6,148 bases of DNA, taken from NCBI GenBank assembly GCA_910578605.1, contig CAJTQG010000070.1:1-6148 (forward strand). The letters are read 5' to 3'. This document shows, one piece after another, positions 5,905 through 6,148 of the stretch (its first letter is position 1; each line of letters opens with the position of its first letter). The notes under the pieces were generated by a model. It did no database searches. It was given only the letters and a program-made list of their open reading frames with translations, and had not been told where the DNA came from. The position numbers and the translations under genes were made by a program. Origin of the DNA: an uncultured Lachnospiraceae bacterium (GTDB taxonomy: Bacteria > Bacillota > Clostridia > Lachnospirales > Lachnospiraceae).

Positions 5905-5992
5905 TTCTGGCTTTTCTTGCTCACCGGCGAATCCATTTCCCAAACAAAAACAGGCAAGTCTACATCCATTTCCAAGCCGATTCTATTCCATT

Positions 5993-6033
5993 CAAAAATA
6001 ACTGCTAGCAGTCCTGCCGTAAAGGCAAAACTG
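5993..6033 (-). promoter_or_regulatory. Structured region in the ftsH 5' leader
   Basis: Near the 5' end of the predicted ftsH transcript, CAGUUUUGCC (6033-6024) pairs with GGCAGGACUG (6018-6009) to form a 10-bp stem with two G-U pairs and a UUUAC loop. A perfect 12-bp palindrome ACTGCTAGCAGT (6001-6012) overlaps its 3' arm and is followed by TTATTTTTG. The larger hairpin and a small ACUG/CAGU hairpin before the U-run are therefore mutually exclusive, which resembles an attenuator. The small hairpin has only 4 bp, so efficient termination is doubtful. The structure is visible; regulation is speculative. Confidence 0.35.
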
Positions 6034-6054
6034 ACCTTTTAACTCTGATATCAT

Positions 6055-6083
6055 ATTATACGTTTAGTCTACCCATTATTCAA
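6055..6083 (-). promoter_or_regulatory. Sigma-A promoter of ftsH
   Basis: Minus-strand TTGAAT (6083-6078), a 17-nt spacer and a perfect TATAAT (6060-6055) give a predicted start near 6048 and a leader of about 157 nt before the ftsH ATG. Upstream, 6097-6130 is almost pure A+T in tracts and could act as an UP element or a curved region that strengthens the promoter. Confidence 0.88.
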
Positions 6084-6133
6084 GTGGCTATTTGTGAAAA
6101 TTTTTTAAACTTTTTAAATTTTTATATAGAAAT

Positions 6134-6148
6134 AAAAACGCAATCGTT
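6134..6148 (-). terminator. Possible 3' arm and U-tract of a terminator cut by the right edge
   Basis: The first bases in the minus-strand direction are AACGATTGCG followed by TTTTTATTTC, which is how the right arm and tail of an intrinsic terminator look. The left arm would lie outside the window, so this cannot be confirmed. It would end the gene upstream of ftsH. Confidence 0.35.

Noticed and set aside
1..6148. CRISPR arrays, insertion sequences, tRNA or rRNA genes, phage or defence genes
   Set aside because: I saw no regularly spaced repeats, transposase-like frames, tRNA-like cloverleaf or rRNA sequence. All long frames are housekeeping genes.

Overview
The window looks like chromosomal core DNA from an anaerobic Firmicute of the class Clostridia, most likely family Lachnospiraceae. 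This is inferred from moderately AT-rich DNA, purine-rich GGAGG-type ribosome binding sites, near-consensus sigma-A promoters, protein sequences of clostridial type, and the rapZ-whiA-HPr-like gene order. Every gene recognised lies on the minus strand, so transcription runs from high to low coordinates.

Reading in the direction of transcription: the right edge (6134-6148) appears to hold the tail of a terminator from an unseen upstream gene. A strong promoter (6055-6083) and a structured leader of about 157 nt then precede ftsH, the membrane AAA+ zinc protease. ftsH ends at a textbook intrinsic terminator (3895-3926), so it is probably transcribed as its own unit.

A second promoter (3854-3882) starts a compact four-gene operon: murB (peptidoglycan precursor synthesis), rapZ/yvcJ (P-loop nucleotide-binding regulator), whiA/yvcL (DNA-binding protein tied to division and chromosome biology) and an HPr-like gene. 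Junctions are 15 nt, 5 nt and a 7-nt overlap. The HPr-like protein has Glu where HPr has its catalytic His15 but keeps Ser46, so it resembles the regulatory protein Crh rather than a sugar-transport phosphocarrier. The rapZ-whiA-crh order matches the Bacillus yvcJ-yvcK-yvcL-crh cluster, but yvcK is absent here. Hairpins at 574-663 probably end this operon.

The left 500 bases hold the most interesting regulation. A perfect-consensus promoter (TTGACA, 17 nt, TATAAT) is followed by a cyclic-di-GMP-I (GEMM-I) riboswitch aptamer and an intrinsic terminator whose left arm overlaps the aptamer's 3' strand. This geometry predicts a c-di-GMP ON switch. It controls a gene that starts at 250 and runs off the left edge; its product has a very basic N-terminus and a signal peptide, so a secreted or surface protein of unknown function is probably switched on by c-di-GMP.
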